Position numbers and translations under genes: made by a program. This document shows positions 31,781 to 41,153 of a DNA stretch of 64,000 bases, piece after piece; the first letter of the stretch is position 1, and the number at the start of each line of letters is the position of its first letter. Under the pieces are notes generated by a model. It was not told where the DNA came from. It ran no database searches and saw only the letters and a program-made list of their open reading frames with translations. This DNA is from Phytophthora colocasiae (Eukaryota; Oomycota; Peronosporomycetes; Peronosporales; Peronosporaceae): the NCBI GenBank assembly GCA_018806915.1, contig JAGKQI010000080.1, forward strand, positions 62,001 through 126,000, read 5' to 3'.

Positions 31781-34454
31781 ATGGGGCGTCCTGGGTGCCC
31801 TGCCCGTAAGCATTTCGTTCGCTGGGGTACGCGGAAGGTTAATGCTTCTCACTATCCCTATCGATGCAAGCATTACGTCTCTGTCCATTATTTACAAGCC
31901 GCAGCACGTAGGCTTGCCGGCTCAACCGCGCCCAGCCCACCATGGTCACCACCCATTACGGGGAGGCAGCCGAACTTCGACAATCATCTGCGGAACGTGC
32001 ACGGTGTCACCGATCCAAGAAGTGTGCCAGTCCCACCAACTCCAAGTGAACACGGGCCTTTCGAAGGGTATCTTCCGCGTGTCAGATCTCCTTGTCATGA
32101 CGACCGCCGCCTACAGCCCCCATCCCATCGGGAGCACCGCCATCTCGGTCATCCACCCTGTAGCAGCCTCCAATCAACACACCTGGAGGGCGGTACAAAT
32201 CATGCGCAGTATTCTCCAGATCAACGCAGTAAATTTGAGCGCCTTCTGCTGGAGTTTCAAGTTTGTATGGCTTTACCGGACTCTTTTGTGGAGGATGCTA
32301 CAACTATACGACTATTCTGCTTTCTAAACCCTGGTTGCTTGGCATATATTCCATCACGACGCGTCTTGGGTGGTCGCAAATTGAATGGATGCGCTGATGA
32401 GTTTGTAGAGAAAAAAAAGCACTGAGCTGCGCAAATACCAGGAAGATACAGGTGGGCGAGTTAATTTACTGAGCGACGTCTGGCAAAATATTTCCAGAAC
32501 TCACTTACTTGGAGCTCATTTATCACTTTTTGGACTTAATGTCGTGGAGGGTCTTCACAGTGTTGGATCGGATCATCACGGACTTGCCGTCGCACGACAA
32601 CTTGAAACATTGATGAACAAGTTGATTTCTAACGGGTGGAATGTTGGATCCTGTATTACCGACGATGCTGGTCAATGTTCTCGCGCCCGACGAGTTTTAG
32701 CTATTCGCTGGCCACACATTTACTTCGGTAAGTGTTTCGCTCACGACATCAATAATTTGGTAAAAGCCATTTTGACACGAACAGGGTTTCGAGTTATTGC
32801 CAACCAAGCTTGTGCTGCCGTAAATGCAATAAATGGATCCTCTTCGAAGTGGCTTCCACGGGCGAACGCCATCATGATGGAAACCTACGACCTTGTGAAG
32901 CCGCTATCCTTCCTGACGCTTTGCTACACGCGGTGGAATTCTATGCAGGCGTGTTTTGCCTCACTACTGCGTGTCAAGACTGGACTGAAGCAGTTCGCAA
33001 CGCGCTATCAGTATGATACTGAAGTGCCATCACACGTGAAAGTATTTCTTGATGAAGTTTTCTGGAATATCTTAGCTGACGCTGAACGAACAATTCGTCC
33101 TTTGTGCAATGCTTCCTATACGTTGCAGCGTGATGAAAATACTTTAGTCGACGTTGTCATGATTTATCGCGACATTTTCGATAGTTTCTCTGGTGGTCCT
33201 CATGCTACGGAATTGATTCCCCTTGTCGAAGAGCGGTGGGCCGACTGCGAACAACCTCTGTTCATTTTGGCGTTATTCTTGCATCCTGGATACGTTAACG
33301 AGGCGAAGGCCCTTCCAAGCGGGCATATATCCTCTATTGATGCCGTGTGCACGTTCGCCGTGCATTACTTCAAACGATTCTTCCCGAAAAGAGATCCCGG
33401 TATGCTTCGCCATCACGTTTTTCAGTGGTGTCGCAGTTCATTGTACATTGGAAAATCGGATCATATCAGCTACGATGAGTTCCCCACTGCCCAAGCATTT
33501 TGGAGTTATGCCAAAGGCAAGTCACCTGGACCAAACCTGCCGGACCTTGCTCTTGCCGTACTTGCAATAGCGGCAAATACAGCAACGTGTGAGCGAAGAT
33601 TTAGTGCCCTCGGTCGTATACACACTCGAACGCGCAACTGCCTTAAGCCCGACAAAGTTAACAAGGCTGCAATCATTAGCCAAATCGTTCGTGAGCGTGA
33701 TCGCAAAGCCAGCAATCCCAATAGATGCAGTGGTGACGAAGAAGTTCTCGAGGAAGATGACGAGGGCAATAAGTTGGTGGGACGAATTGTTAAAGCGGCC
33801 GAGCGTTCGTTTAAAGGTGATAGCTGGTTGCATGCGGCACCTCGTAGACCTGTGGGGTTCTCAACCGAGACAGACGCTGGTCTAACAGCAATCTCCACAG
33901 AGAATTCGACCATCCTTCAGCCTGTCATAGGTTGTACGCCGGAATCGTCTTGCGTGCAGTTCACCACTCCATCAGTTGCACGCTCAACACAACATTCACA
34001 ATCGAATCAAAGCCGCCCAAGTGCTCGGCGTAGATCAACGGAGCCTCGAGTTCGACGCGTAGCGTCTCACTACCGGTCATTGACCTTTGATCTGGACCAG
34101 TGCTCAGACGATTCGCACACTCGTTCAGCCACCGAGCTACCAGTAGATCGCCAGCAACACAGGACTTCCATCGATTATGATGCCGCCAGTACTGATGCCG
34201 ACGATATTCTTTCGCACTGGTGCGAAATTTTTAGCCAAATGACCGATGGTCCTCCTACCAGCTATGACGACTTCGACATGCACGAAGAAGAAGAGGAGGA
34301 GCTTGCGGTCAGATACGACGAATCACAGCTCCGTTTAATACCCATTCCTGAAGACAATGACCCCCACTTCCCTCAAGAATCAAGAAAACTACCTGGGATA
34401 CGCGGCAGAAAGATGTCACTAGTGGAGTTATTCTCCATGCCAAGCACGCTTTAA
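31781..34454 (+). pseudogene. hAT-superfamily transposase, one frameshift
   Basis: The first frame (31781-32425) begins MGRPGCPARKHF, contains a degenerate BED-type zinc finger ending in HLRNVHG, and then FERLLLEFQV and SRRVLGGRKL. An A8 run at 32409-32416 precedes a stop; the next frame is open through 32426-32543 (SDVWQNISRTHLLGAH) into the long ORF ending at 34454. That ORF has the catalytic-core features DDAGQCSRARR and CYTRWNSM and the C-terminal dimerisation region LAIAANTATCERRFSALG. A one-base slip in the A run therefore separates DNA-binding and catalytic parts. Otherwise the gene is nearly full length. The tail after about 33720 is acidic, Ser-rich and of low complexity. Confidence 0.85.
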
Positions 34455-34671
34455 AGGAGATGTGGTCGTGTACTAGGTCTTGAGGACTTCAACATCTGCG
34501 TTGTTGTTGCGCTAGAAGTTCTACAGCATCATGGAGATATATGTATGTGCCATACGGAGCGCCTACCTCGTCTTCATGAACAAGCTGCGTCATGCCACAT
34601 CCTCGTCAATACGTTCTAGGTTATCTGCATCGCTCCTCTGGTTATGTGTATCCCCCACCAGCAGTAGTGAC
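34455..34671. other. short spacer, nothing recognised
   Basis: A 68-codon plus-strand frame from 34531 has no family resemblance. No hAT terminal repeat seen. Confidence 0.3.
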
Positions 34672-34995
34672 TTAGAATATCCGCCAGTTCCACTCCACCT
34701 TCATGTGGTCGAGAGATACTGTCATAGAAACTCGTAGGAAGGCTTTCTTCCTCTTCTTCACGTATACTTGAATGTCTTTAGGCAGCTCTATCGGACCGTG
34801 GAAATAGCGCTGTCCACTAGCATAGAGCAAGTTCCAGTCTTTTGAAGCTTCTCCTTTCGACTCTTTAGAATTTAAATTCCGAGAGAGAACATACATCCGA
34901 GCGAACCCCTTTCGAGCGACGAGTCCGAACTCTTCCGAGTCATAAGAAGACAAAGAAGAGCTCTCATTATCTTCATCTCGAAGTTCCTCCGACAT
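34672..34995 (-). CDS. hypothetical protein, 107 residues
   Basis: The frame starts MSEELRDEDNESSS with an acidic/Ser-rich segment, then a basic part (VYVKKRKKAFLRVS). No domain recognised. It lies downstream of, and in the same direction as, the FYVE fragment and could be an exon of the same decayed gene, but no splice sites prove this. It may be spurious. Confidence 0.25.
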   Translation of the reverse strand: MSEELRDEDNESSSLSSYDSEEFGLVARKGFARMYVLSRNLNSKESKGEASKDWNLLYASGQRYFHGPIELPKDIQVYVKKRKKAFLRVSMTVSLDHMKVEWNWRIF

Positions 34996-35065
34996 CCCAG
35001 CTAGATCTTAAAGTGAAGAGCCGTATAACTTCCAACCTCCGTCTTGTAAAATATAACAGTTCTAG

Positions 35066-35690
35066 CTAACCAAAGAACTCACTAGTAGCATCCGGAGGGT
35101 TTGTACTAGAAGGTGATACTACTTTCGATGAAGGAGTAGAATTCGTCTTAGCTTCGTAGACTTCAAACGGAACCTGCCGCATCATTTCCTCTGCAGCAAT
35201 CTCTAAAGCATCCGCTTTAAATGCTGCTAGTAAACATCGTACGCAGAAGATTAAACGACGTTGAAAAGTCTTCTGTGTACTGGAAGAAAGGAAGCTCAGC
35301 TTCTTCGAGACACTGCAGCGTGTACATACAGTACCCAAACATACTTGACAGCATTTCGGTCGTCTAGCTGCGTTGGTACAAACCACACAGTCCTGACTTC
35401 CATGATCGAGAATGACGGTCTTCTTGATCTCCAGTAACCAGTTGAGTTTCTTCATCTGTCCACAATAAGCAACTTGTCTGAACGACATGAGACCATCCGC
35501 AGTGGCTGGTACAGCTACACAGGAGTGAATGTCACCCATGGCGAAATCGGCAACTTATCGGCACGTATCAGCATTTCCTTGTGCAAATGCCCTTTGAGCA
35601 GTCTGGTTCACAAGCTTGATCGTCCAGCCACCAAAGCATCCTGCCGCAGCTACCACGGGATCGTCCTCCAGGACATGAGGGCGAGCATTA
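35066..35690 (-). pseudogene. FYVE-type zinc finger fragment of a START-FYVE-like protein
   Basis: The frame from 35539 ends at 35066 and holds a Cys array: CVVCTN, CCQVCLGTVCTRC and a later CVRC, in the arrangement of FYVE-related zinc fingers that bind phosphatidylinositol 3-phosphate on endosomes. The segment before it (FRQVAYCGQMKKLNW) fits the end of a START-like domain. Upstream, in the same frame but across a stop near 35560, the sequence VLEDDPVVAAAGCFGGW also looks coding up to about 35690. There it is fused to unrelated mariner-like sequence. A fragment in a mosaic region. Confidence 0.5.
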
Positions 35691-36140
35691 TCACGTCGTG
35701 CATTGCGTCGAACTTGTAGGTTCCATCAAGCTGAGGGGTCACATGATCCACGCTCTTGAGGCGATGCAAAGGGGTGAGCAGTGGACGAGCTTGTCTTAGC
35801 GCACGGCGTAGGAAGCCCTCCTTCACGAGTTGTTGCACGAGATATGAGCTCACGCCAGACCCCTGTTGTATAGCACGCTGGTGCTCACGGTCATTTACTG
35901 GCTCTTCGGCGAGGCACTTGCACAACTACACGCGGTTCTTCTTTTTTCGCCCTCGGGATGTTTTCTCGACTTGACTACCACTGCTACCCCCGGATACCCT
36001 GCTCCCAAATGCGAGAAACAGTTTAGATCAAAGTAGGCAGCTGTCCGGTTGATATCGCCGTGCCTGAGCACCCCTCCGTTGCTGTGAAGAAGCAGCATCT
36101 CCAACACTGTTTGGCGCTTTTCGTCAGACGCCTCCGATCC
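35691..36140 (-). pseudogene. mariner/Tc1-like transposase N-terminal fragment
   Basis: In one frame VLEMLLLHSNGGVLRHGDIN resembles the first helix-turn-helix of oomycete mariner-like transposases; in another, REHQRAIQQGSGVSSYLVQQL and RPLLTPLHRLKSVDHV match the second DNA-binding part leading to YKFDAMHDVI. The expected first catalytic Asp segment is missing: the reading ends at about 35691 where START-like sequence begins. The piece is thus truncated before the DDE domain and frameshifted internally. Confidence 0.5.
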
Positions 36141-36310
36141 GCTCCGGTTTGAAAGTGATGGGGGGAGGTCCAGCGGGAAGATTGGGCGGGAGATTCCAAA
36201 TTCAAAATATGATCAGATTTGCAAGGTATAGATTCTGAACAGGATGTAATACAATTGGAAATGCTCATCATTTTCCGCACGGAGGTAGTAATTTCTACCC
36301 CTGCCGTGAC

Positions 36311-36907
36311 TCACAAACGTGACACAAGCTGTAGCTTCGTGTGCCGTCGGCCGAGCAGGTCCATCAACCGATTTAGGAAACGTGCTCTTTGGGGTTCCGC
36401 AATCCATTCCTTCTCAATCTTACTTTTCTTCACCAGGTATCCCACGGCCCATAAGTCAACCGCAATCGTGTGGGTTCCACCTTCCACAAAAAATTCAGAA
36501 GCGTGTTCCTCGCGATTCAAGTGATCGCCGCTGGGATATTTCTGCGGACTTTGAGCTGCATCAGCACAGACCATTCAGTGCAATCAGTACGCTTGATCAC
36601 ATTAGACCAGCGGATGTCTCTGTGCATCCACCCGTTGCGATGGAGGACTACAAGAGCCTCGAGAACGTTCCGGAGAGCGACGAACAGCTCACTCAAACTG
36701 CATGGCTTCACCTCAATGCCGCGGGGCTCAAGTGTCAATCTCATTTGGTCGGAATCCACCGTGACAACTGCATCGGCACAAGGAACCTTAAAAGGCTTCA
36801 AAAACTCGTAGATCAGCTTCACACGACGATACTCTTCTTTTGTAGGAAAGATCTTATCAACGAAAGCCGGACTCAATCGTATCTTGACGCCGTTGTCGCG
36901 ATGCCAA
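36311..36907 (-). pseudogene. Crinkler-type (CRN) protein kinase domain remnant
   Basis: The first frame (36876-36517, coding-like from about 36907) includes VRLIYEFL-type sequence, then VLEALVVLHRNGWMHRDIRW, which holds the HRD catalytic loop with Arg before Asp. A shift near 36540 leads to the second frame (36574-36311) with DDAAQSPQKYPSG, then GGTHTIAVDLWAVGYL, the helix-F region. The DFG-equivalent lies at the broken junction. Kinases of this type are joined to CRN secretion modules in Phytophthora. The N-lobe is missing, and just beyond 36907 a plus-strand fragment of the same family begins. Confidence 0.6.
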
Positions 36908-36921
36908 TAGGGTTTTAACGA

Positions 36922-37172
36922 TGCTTTTTGTAAGCTCCTCCTTCTCCACGCATCTTGCTCCAGATGAGAGCGATGAGGAGAAAGAACCTCGTACTCTTAT
37001 CCGCGAGGAGCTCTCTGAAAAGTTGGAGTGGTCTTACGGTGGAGTGCCCTATTTGTTTGGCTATGCTGCGTCGGGCTTCGAGCTAGAATTATTTGCTCTC
37101 TACCGAGATGTGAAGCGTGACGACATGGGGCAAGATGTCGTTGAGATGCGTGACGACATACTCGAGCCGTAA
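36922..37172 (+). pseudogene. CRN-associated kinase N-terminal fragment, copy 2
   Basis: It nearly duplicates 31051-31286 and then runs, after GAGATGCGTGAC, into the first bases of CRN unit 1, so the last codons before the stop are from the unit. It points away from the kinase domain remnant at 36311-36907, although in an intact protein it would precede it; an inversion between the two pieces is implied. Confidence 0.5.
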
Positions 37173-37358
37173 TTTTGGCGTACTTAACCCTTTAACTACC
37201 AGTAATTTGTTAGAGGTCCACTACGGACCTATTAATTTAGCCAATGAGAGAAGTGATAATCGAATTATTCAGCCAACCTCAAGTACTTATACAGCCACGT
37301 GGAGGTGAAGGTGTACACCACGGTACTACTTCCAGTTTGAATATCCAAAACAAAGCGC

Positions 37359-37793
37359 ATGGCGCGTAGCGAACTTCCCACAGCAGTGTGTAGCTACTGC
37401 GGTGAGGCTCCTTGCGAGTGGCAGCGATACAACAAGGACATTATCGGCAGCAGGCTCCGAATGCTGGCACCCACACATAAGAGGCGCACTCCACAGAACG
37501 TCAAGCGCACACTCTCGCATCTGTATTACTATCTAAAGCACGGCTCGCTCTCTAAGACTACGGCGGTCACCATTCCGGTCTGCGTCGAGAAGCAGATCGA
37601 CAATATGAACGAGACTATAAGGTACTGTGTGTTCGTTGTTGTGTTTACCTATGGGAGCTCTAGCTTATCGAGGTATATAATTCTGTTCTTCTTCAGGCGT
37701 GTCCGCACATCTGCGTCTCTAGAAGCCGCTGCGCAGACAGCATCGAGTGCTGACCGAACACTGAGTGAGATGGACGTAAGCATGTCCCGGTAA
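37359..37793 (+). CDS. small Cys-motif protein of the piggyBac-like element
   Basis: It starts MARSELPTAVCSYCGEAPCE, giving a C-x2-C-x4-C arrangement near the N-terminus, followed by a basic region. A likely 75-bp intron (37622-37696, GTACTG...TTCAG) lies in frame, so both spliced (about 119 residues) and unspliced (144) forms are open. Family not recognised; a DNA- or metal-binding accessory protein is possible. It converges with the minus-strand fragment at 37937-38260. Confidence 0.4.
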   Translation: MARSELPTAVCSYCGEAPCEWQRYNKDIIGSRLRMLAPTHKRRTPQNVKRTLSHLYYYLKHGSLSKTTAVTIPVCVEKQIDNMNETIRYCVFVVVFTYGSSSLSRYIILFFFRRVRTSASLEAAAQTASSADRTLSEMDVSMSR

Positions 37794-37936
37794 TAAAACG
37801 CTGTGAAGCAGGTTAGTGGAATGATGCTCATCACATTTCTAGGCCTATATATGCGTCAATTTCAAACACCGTAGCCTCCGACTTGCCGTTCTCTTTGAGC
37901 AGTAGGTTGGTCCAGCTCTGTAAAGAGTCTCGAAAC

Positions 37937-38260
37937 TCACAAGTAAAGAATAGCGAGAAGATTCCAAGCTCGGGCTCGATCTACCTCTGCTGGACGAACG
38001 ATATGTAGACCACTTTCACCAATTATTTTATCCACATAGCTGTTACCGGTCAGCTTGCGTTGAGTCGCTGGACGCGCCGCTGCAGCTTCAGACGCTGTAT
38101 CCGTCTCCGTTTCAGTCCCCTCCTCACAGTCACTCTCGTTCGTATCCTCTTCCTCCTCCTCGTCCACGTCGGACTCAAACTCCCATTCCTCATCGCCAAC
38201 CTCGTTCAGGAGGTCATGTATGTCCATCTTCGATACGGAAGATCTCAAAAACGACTGCAA
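37937..38260 (-). pseudogene. acidic N-terminal fragment, probably of a piggyBac transposase
   Basis: The frame has IHDLLNEVGDEEWEFES followed by a Glu/Asp/Thr-rich tract. An acidic leader is common at the start of piggyBac transposases, and the fragment starts close to the right end of a TTAA-flanked element. No DDE residues follow, so the catalytic part has been lost. Assignment rests mainly on context. Confidence 0.4.
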
Positions 38261-38459
38261 CTCGAACTACTGTGGGCTTTACGGTACTGTCGTATTTATA
38301 GGTCTGCAGCGGACCTATTCATCTTGGTGATCCCTACACCAAACCCACGGCGCTGGATTTTTGACCAACCAAAGACGTTCATGAGCCAAATTACAGGACC
38401 GGTGCGGATCTATAAGCCTTGCCAAAATCTCTGGTAGTTAAAGGGTTAAGCGGACACGA

Positions 38460-38638
38460 AGGAGAGTTTCAACCAATGATGAGGCGCTGTACGTCGTTGA
38501 GGTGAAGGGGCGTTACAACAGCCCGTGTCCATGGCGTCTCAACATTGGTTGAAAATCAAAGTCACACACACCTTCATGTCCGCTGAAAATTCTCCTCCCT
38601 ACTTCCTAACATTCCAGAATCTGCCAGCTCGAGGAAAG
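38460..38638 (+). promoter_or_regulatory. upstream region of CRN gene 1 with inverted repeat
   Basis: TTTCAACCAAT at 38467-38477 is mirrored by ATTGGTTGAAA at 38543-38553, and the same pair precedes CRN genes 2, 3 and 4. A (CA)n-rich stretch just before the gene differs in length between copies. A promoter is inferred from position; no start element could be assigned. Confidence 0.4.
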
Positions 38639-40540
38639 ATGGTGAAGCTTTTCTGTGCGATAGTTGGTGCGGCGGGCAGCGCGTTCGAGGTGGGCATCGA
38701 CGACAGTGCTTCAGTGTCGGCGTTGAAGACCGTGATATGGGATGATATCAAAGAGAAGTTTGTAAATGACGAGAGATTCAAGGGTCTTATTGCAAGGGAT
38801 CTACAGCTCTTCCTGGCGAAGTCGGAGGGCGGCCCATGGCTAGAGCTAGACGAGGATGGCGCGGCATCTGTGGCTCTCGATATAGATGGGCACCCTCAAC
38901 ACTCGAACACAAAGCTCATGAAGATGGAATCGATGAAGCTTCTTAAAGAATACGTCGGAGAGCTCCGCGAACAAGATCAGTTCCAAGTTCTCGTGCTGGT
39001 GGTGGTTCCGAAGCAAACCAGTACAGGAAAACGCACTCGTGGACAAGATTGGTTCGTTGACGATAGGATTGTGAAGAAGACTAAAGTGGATGGCGGCGAA
39101 ATCCCGTATTTCACTATGAACCAGTTCCCGCAAATGGCACATCCGGTGACCCGATACAAAAAGGTTTTGGAGAGAGGCGCGTACCGAGTGATCTATGAAC
39201 AATTAATGGGCAGGGTGAAGGAGTCTTTTGAAACCCGATCCCCGGCCAATTTGGTTGTGACGGGAAATCCCGGCACGGGGAAGAGTTGGTTCTACCTCTA
39301 CTGCATCTTTCAGCTAATATTGGGGGACAAAGAGGAAGTGGAGGAGCTCCCTGCTTTTGATTTGGTGCTGAATTTCGACATGTATTACCAATTGTACGAC
39401 GCCAAAACCAAGGAGTTCATTAAATTGAACGAAGATGAAGTTGATATGCTGAGTGGCAAGGACCGCGTGCTTTGGCTTGTCGAGGCGAAATCGACGCACC
39501 TTGTTGGTTGGAAAGGAGTCTCCATTCTATTTGCTTCCCCCGGACTGAAAGGAATGAACGACTACTTAAAAGTTGACTCTCGCAGGTATATTATGCCAGT
39601 GTGGACTTTGGAAGAGATGCAAGACTACAACTCCCTCCATGATGACATTAAACTCGCAGATGATGCTTTGATCGAGAGATTCGACAAATTTGGTGGTATT
39701 GCCAGATCGGTCTTCGCTCTTTCGGAAACGAGTGAGGAAGCACAACTGGAATCAGTAATTAAGTCGTTTGTTGGGTCGAAGATCTTGTCGTATGTCAAAC
39801 TTGATCAAGCTGTGAGAGACAGTATGTACAGCCACCGTGTTATCGCGATGATGCCGAGCACAGACGACTACGCTGACAAGTACTATCTTGATTTTTTGTC
39901 CGAATACATTGCTGAGAAAGTCATTTTCACGATGTCTGACGATAGTGTCCAAGCGATGTCGCATTTTGCGATAGCACAAGCAGCTGACGACTCGGGATCC
40001 ACAAGTGTGCTACTGGGCAAAGTATACGAGTTGCTGTGCCACAGATGGTTTTCTGTTATGCAGTCTGAGCCGTTCGAGCTAAACCTGCGTCCGCTGTCTT
40101 CAGCGCCATTACGCACACTCACAATCAAGAAGATAAAGACAGAACGGTTTTCCGCTGTGAAAGATATCGCGAAGCTTCAACAGAATACCTACTATCGTCC
40201 GACGGCAAAAAACTTTGGTGCTCTGGATGCATTCATCGTGGTCGGGAACGAGTGTTTTGGTTTGCAGATGACCATCAACCTGGATCATGGAATCAATCAT
40301 GCGGCACTGAAAAAGGTTTTAGAGGAGCTCAAAAAGTACCACAAGATTGCACAAGATCATTTCCACTTCGTGTTCCTGGTTCCAAGCAACTTGGCAGGTT
40401 CTTTCACGGAACAGTCTCTCCGAACTACGAAGAATAAAGTGCACCAGAAACCAGGGGAAGTAGCTAACGTCAACCAGTACGTTGCTGCATTCGACGTTAT
40501 CAAGGCAAATCTAGTCACTTCCAACAAAGCCGAGTCGTGA
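38639..40540 (+). CDS. Crinkler (CRN) effector, NTPase-nuclease type, copy 1
   Basis: CRN proteins are oomycete effectors thought to act in host cells, often in the nucleus. I chose the ATG at 38639 (MVKLFCAIVG), the usual CRN start, although the frame is open from 38525. The N-terminal ubiquitin-like module has LQLFLAK at residues 55-61 and ends with a hydrophobic QVLVLVVVP. A P-loop NTPase domain follows with GNPGTGKS at residues 209-216 and VLWLVEA near 277-283. The C-terminal part (FGALDAFIVVG, CFGLQMTI) resembles the restriction-nuclease-like fold of CRN toxins with altered catalytic residues. Length 633, full. It has Trp at residue 279 where the other copies have Arg. No classical signal peptide, as is common in CRNs. 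Its promoter region was hit by the piggyBac insertion at 37184. Confidence 0.88.
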   Translation: MVKLFCAIVGAAGSAFEVGIDDSASVSALKTVIWDDIKEKFVNDERFKGLIARDLQLFLAKSEGGPWLELDEDGAASVALDIDGHPQHSNTKLMKMESMKLLKEYVGELREQDQFQVLVLVVVPKQTSTGKRTRGQDWFVDDRIVKKTKVDGGEIPYFTMNQFPQMAHPVTRYKKVLERGAYRVIYEQLMGRVKESFETRSPANLVVTGNPGTGKSWFYLYCIFQLILGDKEEVEELPAFDLVLNFDMYYQLYDAKTKEFIKLNEDEVDMLSGKDRVLWLVEAKSTHLVGWKGVSILFASPGLKGMNDYLKVDSRRYIMPVWTLEEMQDYNSLHDDIKLADDALIERFDKFGGIARSVFALSETSEEAQLESVIKSFVGSKILSYVKLDQAVRDSMYSHRVIAMMPSTDDYADKYYLDFLSEYIAEKVIFTMSDDSVQAMSHFAIAQAADDSGSTSVLLGKVYELLCHRWFSVMQSEPFELNLRPLSSAPLRTLTIKKIKTERFSAVKDIAKLQQNTYYRPTAKNFGALDAFIVVGNECFGLQMTINLDHGINHAALKKVLEELKKYHKIAQDHFHFVFLVPSNLAGSFTEQSLRTTKNKVHQKPGEVANVNQYVAAFDVIKANLVTSNKAES

Positions 40541-41135
40541 TGTGCCGATGGCAATGGTGGCAGTGATGGTACTTTCGCTTGATATGCAGCTCCATCTTTG
40601 AACTAGTGGTGGGATTTAAGGAAACTTTAACAAGAAACGAACCAAGTATCGCTTAGTAAATGGACTCATCTTGCAACTACCGTGCCGAGGAGCACGGTTG
40701 AGGGCACCTGTTCGTCTTGCGGCGCTGAATTAAGTCTCCTTGGCATCCGGCCACCGTCTTCAGTACGATGGATACATAGCCCACAATCATCCGATCTGTA
40801 GCCCCAGCAGTTTTAACTGCCCCACACGCCAAGCCATGGCATCCATCTCTGCTGCCGACGATTTTATCAGTAACCAATAGTATGGGTGGTTCCCGTAGAA
40901 AAAGAGAATTGAAGCCGAACATCTGATGGAAATATACTCCGCATACATGTCAACATTGATCTCAGCGGTATGGAAAGCGTGAACTTGACGACGCCATAAT
41001 TCCTGCTCAGTTAAACCTGTCGTTGTGGGTCTACGTCGAGGTTTTGAAGCTTCAGGGACAATATTTGGAGAGAGGAGCGAACGAGCATTCGCAATACAGT
41101 CCGCCTCTGTTTAGTTGTGTTGAAGTAATGATTTG
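40541..41135. other. 3' region of CRN unit 1 with a decayed minus-strand coding remnant
   Basis: On the minus strand a broken frame at about 41110-40677 contains LTEQELWRRQVHAFHTAE and ISIRCSASILFFYGNHPYY. The same remnant follows CRN genes 2, 3 and 4. It looks like a worn transposon or gene fragment carried in every unit; I cannot name the family. Confidence 0.4.
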
Positions 41136-41153
41136 CGCAGAGCTGTTAGGTAG

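Larger units (their letters stand above)
37184..38449. mobile_element. piggyBac-like element with TTAA duplications, internally decayed
   Basis: TTAA at 37184-37187 and 38446-38449 flank ends CCCTTTAACTACCAG and CTGGTAGTTAAAGGG. The empty site is visible in units 2-4 (GTACTTAAGCGGACAC), so insertion at TTAA is directly shown. The insert is 1,258 bp and too short for a full transposase; it carries one small gene on each strand. Confidence 0.92.

Noticed and set aside
36319..36918. Plus-strand frame of 199 codons
   Set aside because: It is complementary to the kinase remnant, whose HRD and helix-F motifs are on the minus strand.
38525..38638. N-terminal extension of CRN copy 1
   Set aside because: The extension varies in length with a CA-rich tract between copies and precedes the canonical MVKLFC start; more likely a 5' leader.
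40677..40922. 81-codon minus-strand frame repeated after each CRN gene
   Set aside because: It is repeated only because the unit is; other frames at the same place look more coding-like but are broken.
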